Assembly (NCBI GenBank): GCA_030490835.1
Contig: CM059971.1
Span: 43,758,012 to 43,822,011 of the forward strand
Direction: 5' to 3'
Source: Annona cherimola
Taxonomy: Eukaryota; Streptophyta; Magnoliopsida; Magnoliales; Annonaceae
Length of the DNA stretch: 64,000 nucleotides
The position numbers and the translations under genes are program-made. Shown piece by piece: positions 1-12,600 of this stretch; position 1 is the stretch's first letter, and each line of letters opens with the position of its first letter. The notes below the pieces were generated by a model. It had not been told where the DNA came from and did no database searches. It saw only the letters and a list, made by a program, of their open reading frames with translations.

Positions 1-2673
1 TATCTTTATGTGTAAATTATGAAAAATGCTAAGATTCATTCATAGAGGCCAAAATATGCATTTATATAAACATATAGTTTGTATATTTAATGATATCAAT
101 TTATATTAATTCATTGTAAATGGATATTATACAACATCAAACATTTAATTTATATATCTAATTGCCAACATTCACATGGATACATTATATTTATATATGT
201 TTGATATTATATATTTTACTTACAATCCACTTGTGTCTACTTGAACGAATAATGCATATATATCATATGTATTCATTTCATATGATGTTTTGTTCTATAG
301 GTAGCAATCAACATCACATGAATGTTAAATAACACCATAAGAGCATCTTATATGTATAAGCCCATGTCCAGATAAATCTGACGATGCATTAATATTCTAG
401 ATAAATTGCGACAGGCATTGATATCAAGTTGGTTCCTAGCATATCTAAATGCATGCGTAGACAATTCCATATTTTATTATATGTATAAACTCAGATAGCC
501 CCTGGGTGTATAATATTATTTTTTATCACTATTAATTAATGGGGACAATTCCTAAGCTTCAATTAAAACTATCAATTATCTTTTAATAATTCTGTTTTAC
601 ATAGCCCACAACATTAGAGAATTAAATCCAGCAAAATATTAACATGCTCAGGGAAACACATAAATTCTCCTCCAATTTAATACATAGTTCCCATGATAAA
701 TATTTCAACAAATTAAATTAGTTCATACATATAACCTTTGTCCCATAATTAATTCACATGATTTGCATGCCTCAAACATATTTCTAAGACAATGTTATAC
801 TAGACGCGATAAAATGAAGCCTCATAAAAAAGGGTCTGTACTCGCAAATTTGCGTAACTCAAAAGGAATTTTCCTGGATAATCTCTTCCCCCACTTCCAC
901 CTGCACAATGTTTGTATCTCTCTCCGTTATTTATTGAACTCCTATAAATCCTCACACGGCTTCCTCCATCTGCTCGTTTCTTCCATTCTCCGTACTTGTT
1001 TCTGGGCTATTAGTTGGATAGTTTAATTTAAACTATTTATCATGTTTATGCATGATTATTTATTTATGCTTGCAGAAACTACATGTGTTGCAAACTTTTC
1101 TATGATATATTTATACTACACATTTTCAAAATTTTTAGTGCATATGCATTCACTTTCAGAGTTTTTCTTTTTTTAAAATTTTTTTTATTACGAGATACAA
1201 AATTTTCAAAGAAATTTATTTTTGGTGGCATAATAAATCAAGGTGTAATAAACATGGTAAATGGTTTAGATTTACAAAATATATTTTAAAATTTTAAAAA
1301 GAAAGAATGAAGTATGGATGCTTCGTGCTTACTTAAGTATTGACTTATGAGTGTAATTATTACTAAGCTTTGCTTCTATGAAACCTAGTTCACCATTTTT
1401 AATATCTTAATGTTTAATGAAAAATCTACTCTATCTATTGTATTTAGAGTTATTTATATTATCATGGGAATCCATTTATTGGTCTAGTTTCATTGTGCAT
1501 GAGCCTCATTTACAAATGTGCAAAATCAATGTAATAAATTTTTCAATCTAAATATTAATTTTAAAATTGCAGTTTCAATTTCTAAAAAATCTAAAATATC
1601 ATTTCGATGTAAATAAATGATTTTGTTAAGTATTATTGCGTTCTAATACATATGTAAATGGATTTAAGCACTTTTCATAATTTACACATGAATATTATAT
1701 TTTTCAGCAAATGTGGCCCATGCATATATTTGATTGAGTGAAACTTGGTCTCCTAGTTAATAATTGCGAATGGCGTTAAATACTATGAATGGAGTAGATT
1801 TCCCATCAAGTATTAAGATATTAAAAATGGACAGTTACATAGAATCATTCCTCATTATCAATAATTCCTCATTATTAATAATGGAATCAACATTCTAGTT
1901 AAGACTACATATGAATATCGATCCTTTAAATTCAAGTATATCATTAGCATTAAATCATTCATTGAATTTTTTTTATTGAGAACTATATTTTCAATTGTTT
2001 ACTATTACTTAACCAAATTTCAACCCTACCTTTAGTCAACCTGCAAACTGATTTGTTTTTTAGTTTTTATAAATAGGTTGTAAATGTATTAGGATTGGGG
2101 CTTCCAAATTGGCTATGGTTAGGGTTAGCCTTCAACAAGTATGACCTCATCCTGTTACACCCCTAGCTGCTTATATTATTGTAGCACTATCTTCTGCTGT
2201 CCCTCAGGTTTTGTGCCCATCCACTTAAAAGTAGCATATGCAAAATAGTCCTTATGCCACTTCTCTCGGCAAAAAGTGAAAGTGGAGATCGGACAGTGAC
2301 GATATTAATTAGCTTTCAAGGGAATGTGTGTTCTTGTCCAGACTTGATTTTGCATCTATAACATATGTAATGATCAAATAAACCTAATACCGAGTTGTTG
2401 CAATCTCTTACCACACGAAGAGGACCTGTCACTCCCAACTTGTACTATTACCTATTTCTGCAGAGTCATTACCACTTTTTCTATTTTTCTTATCTAATTC
2501 TAATTCCATACTCATGTCATTTGCATATAGCAATTGATTGTAACAAACCCTTGATATTCAACTTTTACTGTTTCCTGTAATCCCCACTCTGTGTTTTTCT
2601 TTTTTCAAAACTTCTAGATCTGTATGATGCAATGATATTTTAGAGTTCCTTATTAGGTTCTTTAACATTTCAG
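1..2673. other. Intron or 5' flank of the SBE3-like gene, no exon found
   Basis: AT-rich sequence lying before the first visible exon, which begins at a splice acceptor. It is therefore most likely the 3' part of an intron of at least 2.67 kb. I looked for the preceding conserved block of the branching-enzyme family, the segment that ends in the catalytic Glu-Asp motif, and did not find it. A short C-rich stretch near 890-1010 contains a TATAAAT-like string, but no gene follows it. No repeat with clear ends was recognised. Confidence 0.5.
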
Positions 2674-5600
2674 GCTACCATTTATCCTGGATTATGTGAG
2701 CCAGTTAATCAAGGGGGGTTGGGATTTGATTATTTTGTCAATCTTTCTGTATCAGAGATGTGGTTATACTTCCTTGAGAATATTCCTGATCATGAATGGA
2801 GTATGGAAAAGGTATAACTATTTATCCCATGTATTTCATAATCATGAATGTCAAGCTGTCCACAGATCCTTTCTTTGGCTTTCTGACTGTACTTGTATAT
2901 GTGTTTTTTCACAGTTCACATGAATGTGATTATATCCATTTGATATTTTATTCATTTCTTAATTTCTCAAGACATCTTGTGATATTGCGCTATGATGTTT
3001 GGACTTTGGATGGTCTTGGGTTTAACTACTGATTTGTAAACTATAATATAAACTATCACCTTTGTTCTGTACCACCTTAGTTTATGCAATATGCATGGCT
3101 TGGATATTTGTTTCATTCTTTTACAATGGTTCTCTTATTTATTTTTCTGGTTCTTTTCCCTTTTTGTTCTTTTCTGCAGCTATCATCCTTCTTATACACA
3201 CTCTTAGAGCCTACCATTTATTACTTCTCCCTGGTACAAGGTCAGGCTTGTACATAATCCAATCGGAACAAAATCTAAGAACTGAAAAAGTTCAGCTTAT
3301 ATGCAACCAGCAGTGGCAGTTGGCTCGGACATTTTTGCCACCTTGAGATAATAGATTTGGAAGTGTAAATATGAATATGCACCGAGGTTATTCTTTTAAA
3401 TTTGTCCGTTTTAGTTTTTTTTTTAATTATTGTTAGTTAAATTATCATCCGAAAATTTATTTCTTCAAAATAATTTGATTATATCTTATTAATTAAAATT
3501 TTTGCATGTTAAACCGAAAATATATGAAGGTATTTTGGCCTTTTATATATTATTTTAGCATTGCAAATTCAGCTATATCAACCATAGCTTAATATTTTAA
3601 GTCATCTTATTTCAGCTGTATCGAAGTCTCCACTTATTCAACAGAGTTACCAGCTTCAGCTGCTTATCAGCCATATCAGCCATCAGCCAATAAGCTCTAG
3701 CTGAATCAACGAGGCCCTGAGTTCCTTTTATTTATTTTTCGCTTTCATTATTGATGATCATCGACTTTATTTGCTACAATATGAAGTTTAACATTTTTCA
3801 AGTTTGATGGGAATAATTGGTTCCTCACCTGATTCTTGCATACTTGTTGTCTTTTCTGTGAGTTCCTTTTGTTTTATTGGTATCACTCTGTTGGTTAAAT
3901 GATTGGATTCTTTATTCTAACATTGCTTCTCTAACATGCTTTTCTATCAATTGCTTTCTTGTCTCAAAACATGATTTATTTATGGGCTTGCAATTTTTAT
4001 AGTTTTTTTAACTGTTAAAGGGTGTTTCAAAATAATGCAGATAGTGAGTGTTCTATCAAGTGATAAACTGAATGCAGAAAAGATGCTTGTGTATGCTGAA
4101 AACCACAACCAGGTGATCCTTTTGTTCATTCTTGTCATCTTCACTGTGGGTCACTTTAGTTTCAAACTTACAATGAATTGGGCATCTGGAGTATCATATG
4201 TCCACGTATGTAGATCCCATAAATTTTATTGCATGGTTATGTTTGGAAGTTTTTCAGTTCTTGCATTTATGCATCAGTGATGTGATACTACTTTTTACTC
4301 ACATGACAGTCAATCTCTGGAGGGAGGTCATTTGCAGAGATTTTATTTGGCAAAATCAACAACCGTACTGGTTCAGAAGATCTAATTCTTAGGGGGTCCT
4401 CATTGCACAAAGTATGCCACAGCATGCATTTGACTCCTTGGATTTCTACAAGTGCCTTTGATTTGTCTGGAGACGTCTTGGTCATTTCAGTCAGTTCTAT
4501 TCATTTCAGGGAACTTTATTATCTTGCCTGCTTTATGTCCCATATATATTTTTCTTGCAAACATGAACTATGAGCAGTTTGCATGGTTATTATGCCTTCC
4601 TCTGCTGCAAAGTGATCTGAAGATGAAAAAGGGATATTGCATGCCTATTAGCCAAAATAACAAATCAATGGGAATTCATTTCTCAATGGTAGTGAGGAAG
4701 CAGTCATTTGATTTAGCAAATTTTTTGCCATAATTCCAATTTCCAGGCCCCTTACGACATTAAGATTTGTGAGATGTCTAACAATGTGTCTTCTTATTCT
4801 GCCAATGACTTCCAGATGATCAGATTAATTACATTTACCATGACTGGGCGTGCTTACCTTAACTTCATAGGCAATGAGTTTGGGCATCCAAAAGTTAGTT
4901 CTCTTTGCTTTAGTTTTTCTTGGACTTTCTCATATCATAAAAGAATGTTATCTAATTTTTATTGTTTCTGTCCTTGTTCTAGAGAGTTGAGTTCCCTATG
5001 CCTAGCAACAATTTCTCTTTTTCTCTAGCCAACCGTCAGTGGCATCTGGTGATGGATAAAGGGTTGTATAATGATCTTTTGTCATTTGACAAGGTAGATT
5101 CTCTTCCGTTACTCATGGTTATTCCCCATGAAGTATGTTCAAACCAAAATTTTAACTGATATCATCAGTATTTTGTTAATCTTTGGCCTTGGCATCTTGT
5201 CATTTCCACTTTCAATGATGACATGGTAATCAACTATGATGTGTTTCATGCAAGCATAGTAAATAGAACGACTATTTAGATATATATATATTTTTTATTA
5301 ATGTTATTTTTGTGAATTGTGTTTTTTAGAGCTTATTGTCTGTGAAGGGTATATCAAACATCAACCATTCTTGGTAGCCACATTGTTGATGTGACATAAG
5401 CCTTGTTTAACAACAGATTCTACTGTTTACTGCTTTTATAGAGCAAATAATGAATTGTGTTTTTTTTTAATACAAAAAATTTGTTGTTTTATGTACATTT
5501 CTGTATCATTTATAAATTTCTGTTATGTATAATTTATCTTGTTCTTCTGTTTTGGAGCAAGATCTTTGTTATTTGTTGATTCCATATGGATGCCATCGTT

Positions 5601-6661
5601 GCAATGTCATAAAAATACAATGCTTATGGATGCCATTAACAGAACAATTGATGATGTCTGTTGTGTAGGACATGATGATGTTGGATGAATATAACCGTAT
5701 ACTTTCAAGAGGTTCACCAAACATTCATCACATTAGCGAACATAACATGGTATGCCTTTTATAATTTTAGTGGTTTTTCTTTTTAATTTTAATTTCTGCC
5801 TCAAGAATGACAAGCGCACATGTAATCTATGTAGTGAGATTATCTGTCAGAAGGTGATCTATGTAAAGTTTCTTCAGGAAGATGCCAGGATAAATTTGTC
5901 ATTGTGCATTGGTTTATCATGCTTTCAGTTTAGAGATCTATTTAAGCAAAGAAATAATCCACCAATATATTCAAGGCTGTCATTGCAGATAGCGAGTCTG
6001 ATTTTGTCATTGTGCATGGGCCTATCATGTTTTTCTGAATAATGGAACCTACATTGATTTTGGAATCTTTTTTCTTATTTAGGTAATATCTTATATAAGA
6101 GGTCCGTTGCTCTTTATATTCAATTTTCACCCTGAAAATTCGTATGAAAGATACACTGTTGGTGTTGAGGAAGCTGGGGAATACCAAGTAAGTTTCCACT
6201 GTCTCTGAGACATAACTAAGTTTTTGCCATATGATTATTTTATGAATTTCACTAGTCAAGACCATATTGTCTGTGTTTCAGCATAATTCTTAGAATGAAA
6301 AAGGAATGTTTTGGTAAATGGTTGGATGATGTTGATTAGAAAATAGTTTATTGGTAACACAATGGTTGTAACGCCCCAATTTTTAATCTAACAAGGACGT
6401 CATGTGCTAGCCCAAGACCTATCCATATGGGGTCCAAACTGAAGAGCAATGCTCTCATAGCACCACAAAAATTTATACACAACAGAAAATTTGTCCCAAA
6501 AATTTCAGCGGAGTTTCCCCTAAAATATCAAGGTTGCACCTGTATATTCAATATTTATAATGCAAATAGAAATAAATTTTTAACTAAGAAGAGGTGACAT
6601 GCAACCCTTACTCAAATGTCAAATTAGTAACTAACAAGAAATCTTGATTTTTTTTAGTTTA

Positions 6662-6694
<33 letters not shown>

Positions 6695-9600
6695 GAATAT
6701 ATAATCCCGTGGATCCTTAACCAAGAAGAAGAATCCTCCCCTAAAACCACCAAAATATACCAAAAAAAATGTATGAGAGAATTAGATATACATTAACTCC
6801 TCACTACATGATCTCTCTCACTCACAACCTGGTCTTATCATGATCTCTTGGCGAATTATTATCCTATTCTGTTGGAGGATCTACATGGCTATCATCTAAG
6901 AGTGACAAAACAACGATATGAGCTTGAGTAAGCTCAGTAAGTAGTACACAATTAATAGATTTAATTCAAAGTCAACAATATCCATTAATGCATATATGAA
7001 TGTATCTCATGCAAATACCCACCACACCATAACTCACCCCTGCTTTACTACCAAATAAGGTAGAAATATACCTGTGTAACATACAATAATTTATATATCT
7101 CAGGGTGCCTCTCTCACATTGATGCCAGACCCCCAAACTTGTAAAAATTATCAGGTGACTTGAAACACCTCTCTCACATTGATACCAGGGTCAAGATCAC
7201 CATCACCAATTGTATAGTTTTGGAATGTCCCTCTCTCACATTGATACTAGGGCCAAGACCACACAACCATTCCACACCCATACATGCATATATAGCACTT
7301 AGGCTACCACACTTTTCACCTATTTAGATTTTCACCTTTACAAGCATCCATACAAGCACCCGCACAACATATGAGTGCAAAATCAATAACCAACAGTAGC
7401 AATTATGATGCACGGACATATAAAGCATGTAAATAACATATAACTCCGAAATATACACTTAACATAACGATAGAAAAATGCTTAAATAATGAAAATGGAT
7501 AGAACATCCTCATACCATGTTCCACAACACAATAACAACACACCATGAAAATAGTATCTTAGATTTAATTATAATTAATTTGTGTCATAAACAAGTACAC
7601 TAATCTACCATTTTCGCAAGCTCTAATAGGAGGGCTTTCAAAACCTCAACCCGAATTCATCATTTCAACCACACCACATCACTCGCTTATTTCACAAGAG
7701 GATCTTACCTCATTCCTTCCTCAAATCACCCGTACATGCATGTCATACTAAACTACACCCATTTCCACCATTAAAAAATTATTAATATTCTTCCTTATAA
7801 AAGGGTTTTTAAACCCATGACCCAAATCATCCTAAAATATTATCAAACCATATCCACATGCTCATATGGCATTAAGGAGAAAGATTGTTAAAGAAATTTC
7901 AAGAAAAATAGAAGGAAAGATTACTTACATGGCTCTACACCACTTTTCCCTAAATTTCTTCAAGCTTTAATACTTGAATCTCCTTAAATCACCATTTCCT
8001 TCTTCCTTCTCTCTCTCTCTCTCTGCTACGTTTCTTCTTTTTTTTTTTGATTGGGCTCTACCCTTTTAAAAAAAAGGGCTACGATTCATAGCCCAATGGA
8101 CCCCTTTTTTATTAATTTTTTTATTCGTTATGTTATTGTTTAGTATAGATATGACATATATAAGTTAGTAATTATAATTCAATTTGAATCCATTCACACA
8201 TCATTTAATAAAATATTCAATGCATATCATAAACATTTCTTAGTATTTAATTATCGTTAATTAAATTCATTGACAACATTTACTAAATAATTTAATTAAA
8301 TTTTTTTTTTCGAAACATGCCTACCATTAATTACATCCAAAAATAAAAAAATATTGAGACTTGGAGTCCCACAATGGTGTTAGCTTGTAGATTTTGTATA
8401 GCAACGTTTGTTTCTAACTTACATTGGAGTATACAAACTACTTGCATTCATTAGAGTGATTGAAAGTTTGACACACTTTGTATTTCATCTTTTGTGTTAA
8501 AATATAACTTAAAGCTTTATTCACTGTTGGTTCCATGTAGCACTCTAATTGTAACATTCCATGTTATGATAATTCCAAGCAACCAATTGGAAATCATATC
8601 TTGTGTTTGACGTTCTTCCCATATTTTAAATTAGAAAAAACACTTCTAATGAAGAAGTGATGAAATTCCGAGGATAGCATAATTCCAAGCAACCAATTGG
8701 AAATCGTAGTTTGTGTTTAACAACCTTGCAGTGTTAAATTCGAAAAAACGATGCTAAAGAACAAGAAGCAATGACATTCAGAGGATTTTAAGCCTAATTT
8801 CAAGCAACAAATCAGAAATTGTGTTTGTTGCTTGACAACCTTGCTGGGTGCTAAATTAGAAAAACCATTCTAAATAAGAAGTGATAAATTCAGGAATTAA
8901 AGCCCACCAGATGCAAATATTGAAGCATATCCAAGGGTGCGGAAAGAAGTGACAAGTTCAAGCTGTAATTTGGCTTGGAATTATTTGGGGAAGACCCATA
9001 TTAGAATCAGGTGTATGTTATTATGACATGGACACTGATGGGTAAAGTGAGCATTTGAGGCGTGTTGGGGAAGCTTCTAGTAAGCAGTAGGATGAGTAGG
9101 AAGAAATTAGATTGGGGAGAGCTGGACCTTGATATATACATGGATCAAGAGATGGATTGCAGCTAGTAGATGTGAGTTGGTAATCATGTAACTATGGGTG
9201 GATGTGCCCAACTGAGTTAGTATCATTATTTTATGAGTGTAATGATGTAATGATGTTTATTAAGTCTATTAATGCATTTTTACATATCAGAAACCTAGAT
9301 ATATTACGTGGGAAGACAGAAGAGCAGTTTATATTTGGGGATAAACATTACATTTTGTAAATGATCATATGTGACTTTTATATTGGATTAATCTCATCAA
9401 CAATGTATCATTGTCCAAGCATACAGAAGGTGATAAGTAATGAGTGTAAAGGCGATTAGTGATGATGATACAATGAATCTATTTGTAATAATAGTCGTGA
9501 TGGATACAATTTTGGGTTTCTTTAGGGATTTATTTGTTTTTGCATACTTCGAGGGATTAATTATATCATAGAGAAAGGTGGTTTGCATGTGCTCCCCCAA

Positions 9601-12600
9601 CCTATGGCAAAGAAGTCAGTGATTATGAATGGCACAACTAGACAGGTTATTTAGATTAGTATATTATTCTGGATTTTATTTTTATGTGAATAAAATAAGC
9701 TTTTCTTATGAGTTATCTAGATATAGGAGTGCCTTGTATTAGGATTTTAACATTTCATGAATTGAGGTGAGATTAAGTTTATTTCTTGTTAACTCTTGTT
9801 TTAGGCATTTGCATTCCCAATTTTCTATTCTCATCCCTTTGTAGGATTAATAATATATGCATATTTCCATTTCCTTCCTCCAATTTCACAGTAGGCTGAA
9901 GCTTGGGGATTAGAGTTCCGTATCAATCCACGGTAGGGCCTGATTGAATTGAGAGCTGTAAATGGGATCCCAGATCCCATATTCTGCCTTCCAGGATTTA
10001 TGTAGTTCACCCACTGCCAGCATCTTATTCATGAATTCATAACATTCATTCGCACAAGCTGTTTGCCATACCAATTGACAAGCAATGCTTGAAGGACCAA
10101 GTGATGTAGGATGGGTAGAGGAGAAAATAGAAGAAAGAGGAAGGAACCTCTAAAGAGATGAGAGTAGAAGAAGGAAGGTAGAAGGAGCAGAAGAACAAGG
10201 AGAAAGATAAAGAAAAGAGTAGTAGAAGGGAAAAACCAAAGAAACACTTCTTTATAATTTTCAAAACTGATGTCCTTTAGAGCTTACAAGAGTGGTGCTT
10301 ATAGGAGAACATGCCTCCTTATTTTAGCAACATTTATTAAAGATCTAATCGTTTAGAAAAAGAAATGGCATATTTTTAGTAAACTTCTAGAAGAAGTAAA
10401 CTTAAAAGTAGATATAAATTTATTCTAAATATATTCTAAGATATTCTAGGAGATCTTCTAAATATTCTAACAAATCCAAAATAGAAATAAACATCCTAAA
10501 ACAATCTAAACCTAAATTTATGAAAATATCTTCACGTCCTGCATTATTCTCTCTGACTTGGAAAAAATTCGTCATCGAGTTTTGCAATGAATTTTCTTCA
10601 ACTTTGATGAAAAGTAACAATGTAATTCAACACTTTTGGAATGACATCTTGTTAGTAGACTAAGGCTTTGTCAATGAAGCTGCAACTTTTGTTCTAATGA
10701 GATTTCTGAAATTTTTGAAATTACTGTAATCTTTGTATTTTTCTGAAAATGGACCTTTTTGAATTTCTAAAAATTGAGGGAGACTTGTAATTTTAAAAAA
10801 GTCAGAGGCCCGTTGTAATTGCTGAAAAGTCTAGGACAGTTCTGCAATTTTTTTGGAAACTAAGGGGCAGTTTTGCAAAATTTCAGAAATTGTGAACAGA
10901 TTTTCCAATGTCTGCTAGCAAAGGGGCTTCTAGAAATATTTGGTTTGTGCTTTTTGAAAATTTCTGAATCAATGATGTCTTAGCAAAAGCTAGGAAGTGG
11001 AAGGGCTGGTTTGAAAATCTCCAAAAGTTAGATGGCAACTTGTCCTTGAGGCAGCTTTGGAAACAAGCTGAAATTTCCACCAAGCTGTAGAATTTGTCTG
11101 CACAGAGTTGTGAAAGTGAAGAACAGGAACTCTATGGAAGAATCAATGTTGCTGCATCAATGGAGTTAATGAAGAGATTGCACAAACTTGACAGATTTCA
11201 GCTACGGGCCTGAAGCTTGGTTGGTTGTAAAAAGCAGTGTGCAGAAACAAAAATTCACCAAGATTTGCTCTGATACCAATTGATGTAGGACGGGCAAAGA
11301 GGAAGATAATAGAAGAAAGAGGAAGGAACCTCTAAAGAGATGAGAGTAGAAGAAGGAAGGTAGAAGGAGTATCAGAACAAGGAGAAAGATAAAGAAAAGA
11401 GGAGTAGAAGGGAAAAACCAAAGAAACACTTCTTTATAATTCTCAAAACTGATGTCCTTTAGAGCTTACAAAAGTGGCGCTTATAGGAGAACATGCCACC
11501 TTATTTCAGCAACATTTATTAAAGATCTAATCTTTTAGAAAAAGAAATGGCATATTTTAAGTAAACTTTTAGAAGAAGTAAACTTAAAATAGATATAAAT
11601 TTATTCTAAACATATTCTAAGATATTCTAGGAGATCTTCTAAATATTCTAACAAATCCAAAATAGAAATAAACATCCTAAAACAATCTAAACCCAAATTT
11701 ATGAAAATATCTTGAAAATATCTTCACGTCCTGCATTACCAAGCTTTTCTTATTACAATTCAAGTGAAAATGATTTATATTTTCTCTGCCTAACCTGCTA
11801 CAGTCGAGTTCCACTTATATCCATCAACTGTGGTGCACTGCTTTTTATCCTTTTGCCGCAATGAAAATTAAGCACAATCTTAGTCATGCAGGATGACTTT
11901 AGACATTGTTATTTAGTAAAGCATTCACTGAGGTACGTCACTTCATTGAAAAATAAAAAAATAAAAAAAAGCTACAACTAGAGAATGAACCTCTTCTAGT
12001 GGCAATCTGTCACTTGAATTTTTACATGGTTTTGAATAATCACCTATACTAATAGCATGACTGTCGTATAGGTATTAGTCAAGTTTGACACACAATATGG
12101 GAGTGTATCAGGAGGTACCTGAAAAATGCCCTATTTCATTCATTTCATGTGTGTTAGCTAACTTAGGGATAGAACAGATATATACACTAATTTTTGTGTG
12201 TGAAGATAAAATATTTATAAATTCTTGGTTTTTGCAATTTTCTAGATAGTTGTTTCATTTTTTGCTTTACGAGAAAGGCAGTCCCATGCAGGTTGATTTG
12301 TTATGATTCTAATACTATATGCCATATAGGTTTGGCAAGGGGCCTGTCTTTCAATATTGCTTTTTGAAACTGTGCCTGTTTGATTCGGTTCATTTTTGCA
12401 GCCATGCTGACATTGTTACGTACGGTCTGTTTGTTTGGGCTCATTTTTGCAGGTTTTGTTTTGTTTTTAAGCCATATTTAAAGATAAGCTAGGTCACGTA
12501 GAGCTTATCCTTTAATGCTTATTTTAAGGAAATTTCCTAATGTGTCAAGTAAGCTATGATCACCCTTAGGTGCTTATTGACATATCAAAGTTTATTTTCA

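Larger units (their letters stand above)
10102..11738 (-). mobile_element. Small non-autonomous LTR retrotransposon (TRIM/LARD-like), 1637 bp
   Basis: Two direct repeats (10102-10546 and 11281-11738) bound a 734-bp internal region with no protein-coding capacity. The duplication CCAAG flanks the whole element (10097-10101 and 11739-11743). The primer-binding site lies directly next to the right repeat: on the minus strand it reads TGGTATCAGAGCA, matching the initiator tRNA-Met 3' end. A short purine-rich tract adjoins the left repeat. LTR ends are TAATG...CATCA on the minus strand, so the usual TG start carries one inherited change. It needs enzymes from another element. Its LTR resembles that of the decayed chromovirus at 16825-23066. 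Confidence 0.85.

Noticed and set aside
763..1026. Possible first exon or small gene with a TATAAAT-like string near 950
   Set aside because: No protein motif, no continuation, and the downstream branching-enzyme exon already begins at a splice acceptor that needs a different upstream exon.
4774..5028. ORF extending exon 4 with [12 protein letters not shown] in front and VSSLCFSFS behind
   Set aside because: Only 4816-4893 matches the family; the flanks are intron read-through beyond clear AG and GT sites.
10029..10264. Hydrophobic small ORFs resembling membrane peptides (also 11202-11429)
   Set aside because: They are translations of the pyrimidine-rich strand in the LTRs of the small non-autonomous element.
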